DNA of 64,000 nt from positions 39,116,444 to 39,180,443 of the forward strand of contig CM055101.1 in NCBI GenBank assembly GCA_029204225.1, read 5' to 3'. Numbering within the stretch: position 1 is the first letter of the stretch; each line of letters starts with the position of its first letter. The translations under genes and the position numbers were made by a program. The stretch is from Diphasiastrum complanatum (Eukaryota > Streptophyta > Lycopodiopsida > Lycopodiales > Lycopodiaceae). Below, in pieces: positions 63,394-64,000 of the stretch. Below the pieces are notes generated by a model. It saw only the letters and a list, made by a program, of their open reading frames with translations, did not search any database and was not told the DNA's origin.

Positions 63394-64000
63394 CAGTTTC
63401 TCAACTATTATCAGATTGGTCAAAGCAAAGTTGTTCGTTTTTTTGAAATGTCTATTATGCTTTTGTACGGGTGCATTTTCAAATCCACAAATTGAAAACC
63501 TTAGGTTTATTGGACATTTACCGGGTTTGAAGAGGTGCCGGAACTTTCCATCAACAATATCAGCTATGGAGTATCTGTTGGAGTTGAGCCGGCTCGTAAC
63601 ACTATGAGTTGCCTTTGCACGTTGAATTCGGTTAGTCACTCCAATTTTGTAACTACAAAGCTGAAATTAAGCTCATCAAGTTTGCTCTTTTTGTTGATTA
63701 GAGCCTTATCATCAGGGTTCCTACTTCCTGGTAGGTAAGCATGATAAGAGAGTCAGCAGTGAGTAAACAAGGATATTTTTAATTTTTGTAATATATCTAG
63801 TTGAGTGGTCACTGTTCTTGCAAAGATTTATCTCATTTTTGAAGCTTGAATTGTTGATTTTGCATGCCACCTAAATCATTTCAGCTTTGAGGTAGTGGCT
63901 AAGATCAAAGCTTCACTATTGCTGTTTGCAAATGTTTCGTTAATGCCATTTTTCAGTATCATGCATGACATTTTTTTTTAATTAGGATGATTTCAAGATG
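63394..64000 (+). other. 3' UTR and downstream region
   Basis: Follows the TAA of the ATPase gene. No further ORF with recognised domains. The transcript end was not identified; the window ends in intergenic or UTR-like DNA. Confidence 0.45.

Overview
This is nuclear DNA of a land plant. The evidence is several Ty1/Copia retrotransposons primed by initiator-Met tRNA (TGGTATCAGAGC), a Helitron helicase relic, fragments of a bulb-type-lectin gene and of a nepenthesin-type aspartic protease, and very long GA/CT microsatellites. The AT-rich, repeat-dense, gene-poor make-up suggests a large genome, perhaps a fern or other non-flowering plant, but the sequence alone does not settle this.

Only one ordinary intact gene is visible: an intronless-looking 723-codon WRNIP1/MgsA/RarA-type AAA+ ATPase at 61,222-63,393, with a UBA-like N-terminus and an unusually long linker before its C-terminal oligomerisation domain. 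The rest is transposons, duplications and relics.

Layout. 1-39 kb is a nested duplicated block. A left copy of about 12 kb (arm 622-5,021 plus unit 5,178-12,541) has a second copy on the right in two pieces: unit 20,726-28,816, and arm 35,036-38,968 in opposite orientation. Between them lie an AT-rich gene-free stretch (13.4-18.9 kb), an unrecognised broken reading frame (19-19.9 kb), the C-terminal part of one Copia (19.85-20.73 kb, minus strand) and the N-terminal part of another (32.1-35.0 kb, plus strand). The two Copia pieces break at the same codon, immediately before the Tyr of the RT YVDD box, and both breaks abut the duplicated repeat. Inverting 20,726-35,035 on paper would reunite the Copia in frame and also reunite the right repeat copy. 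A 14.3-kb inversion is therefore the simplest reading.

39-46 kb holds a dispersed LTR-like repeat carrying a TATA box, a 5'-truncated Copia, a Helitron helicase relic and simple repeats. 46,553-52,953 is a young full-length Copia on the minus strand: near-identical LTRs, a perfect TTAAG target-site duplication, a PBS and a PPT, spoiled by a single in-frame amber codon just before the integrase catalytic Glu. 54.3-59.4 kb is an older Copia of another family with a foreign segment in its integrase. 59.4-61.2 kb is spacer and promoter, and then comes the WRNIP1-type gene.

How it fits together: the duplicated block carries captured host gene scraps (lectin, protease) and unrecognised ORFs conserved between copies. 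Long GA tracts repeatedly sit where homology between copies ends, which suggests they mark rearrangement or element ends. The block is a candidate undescribed large repeat or element; its true ends and target-site duplications are not visible here.
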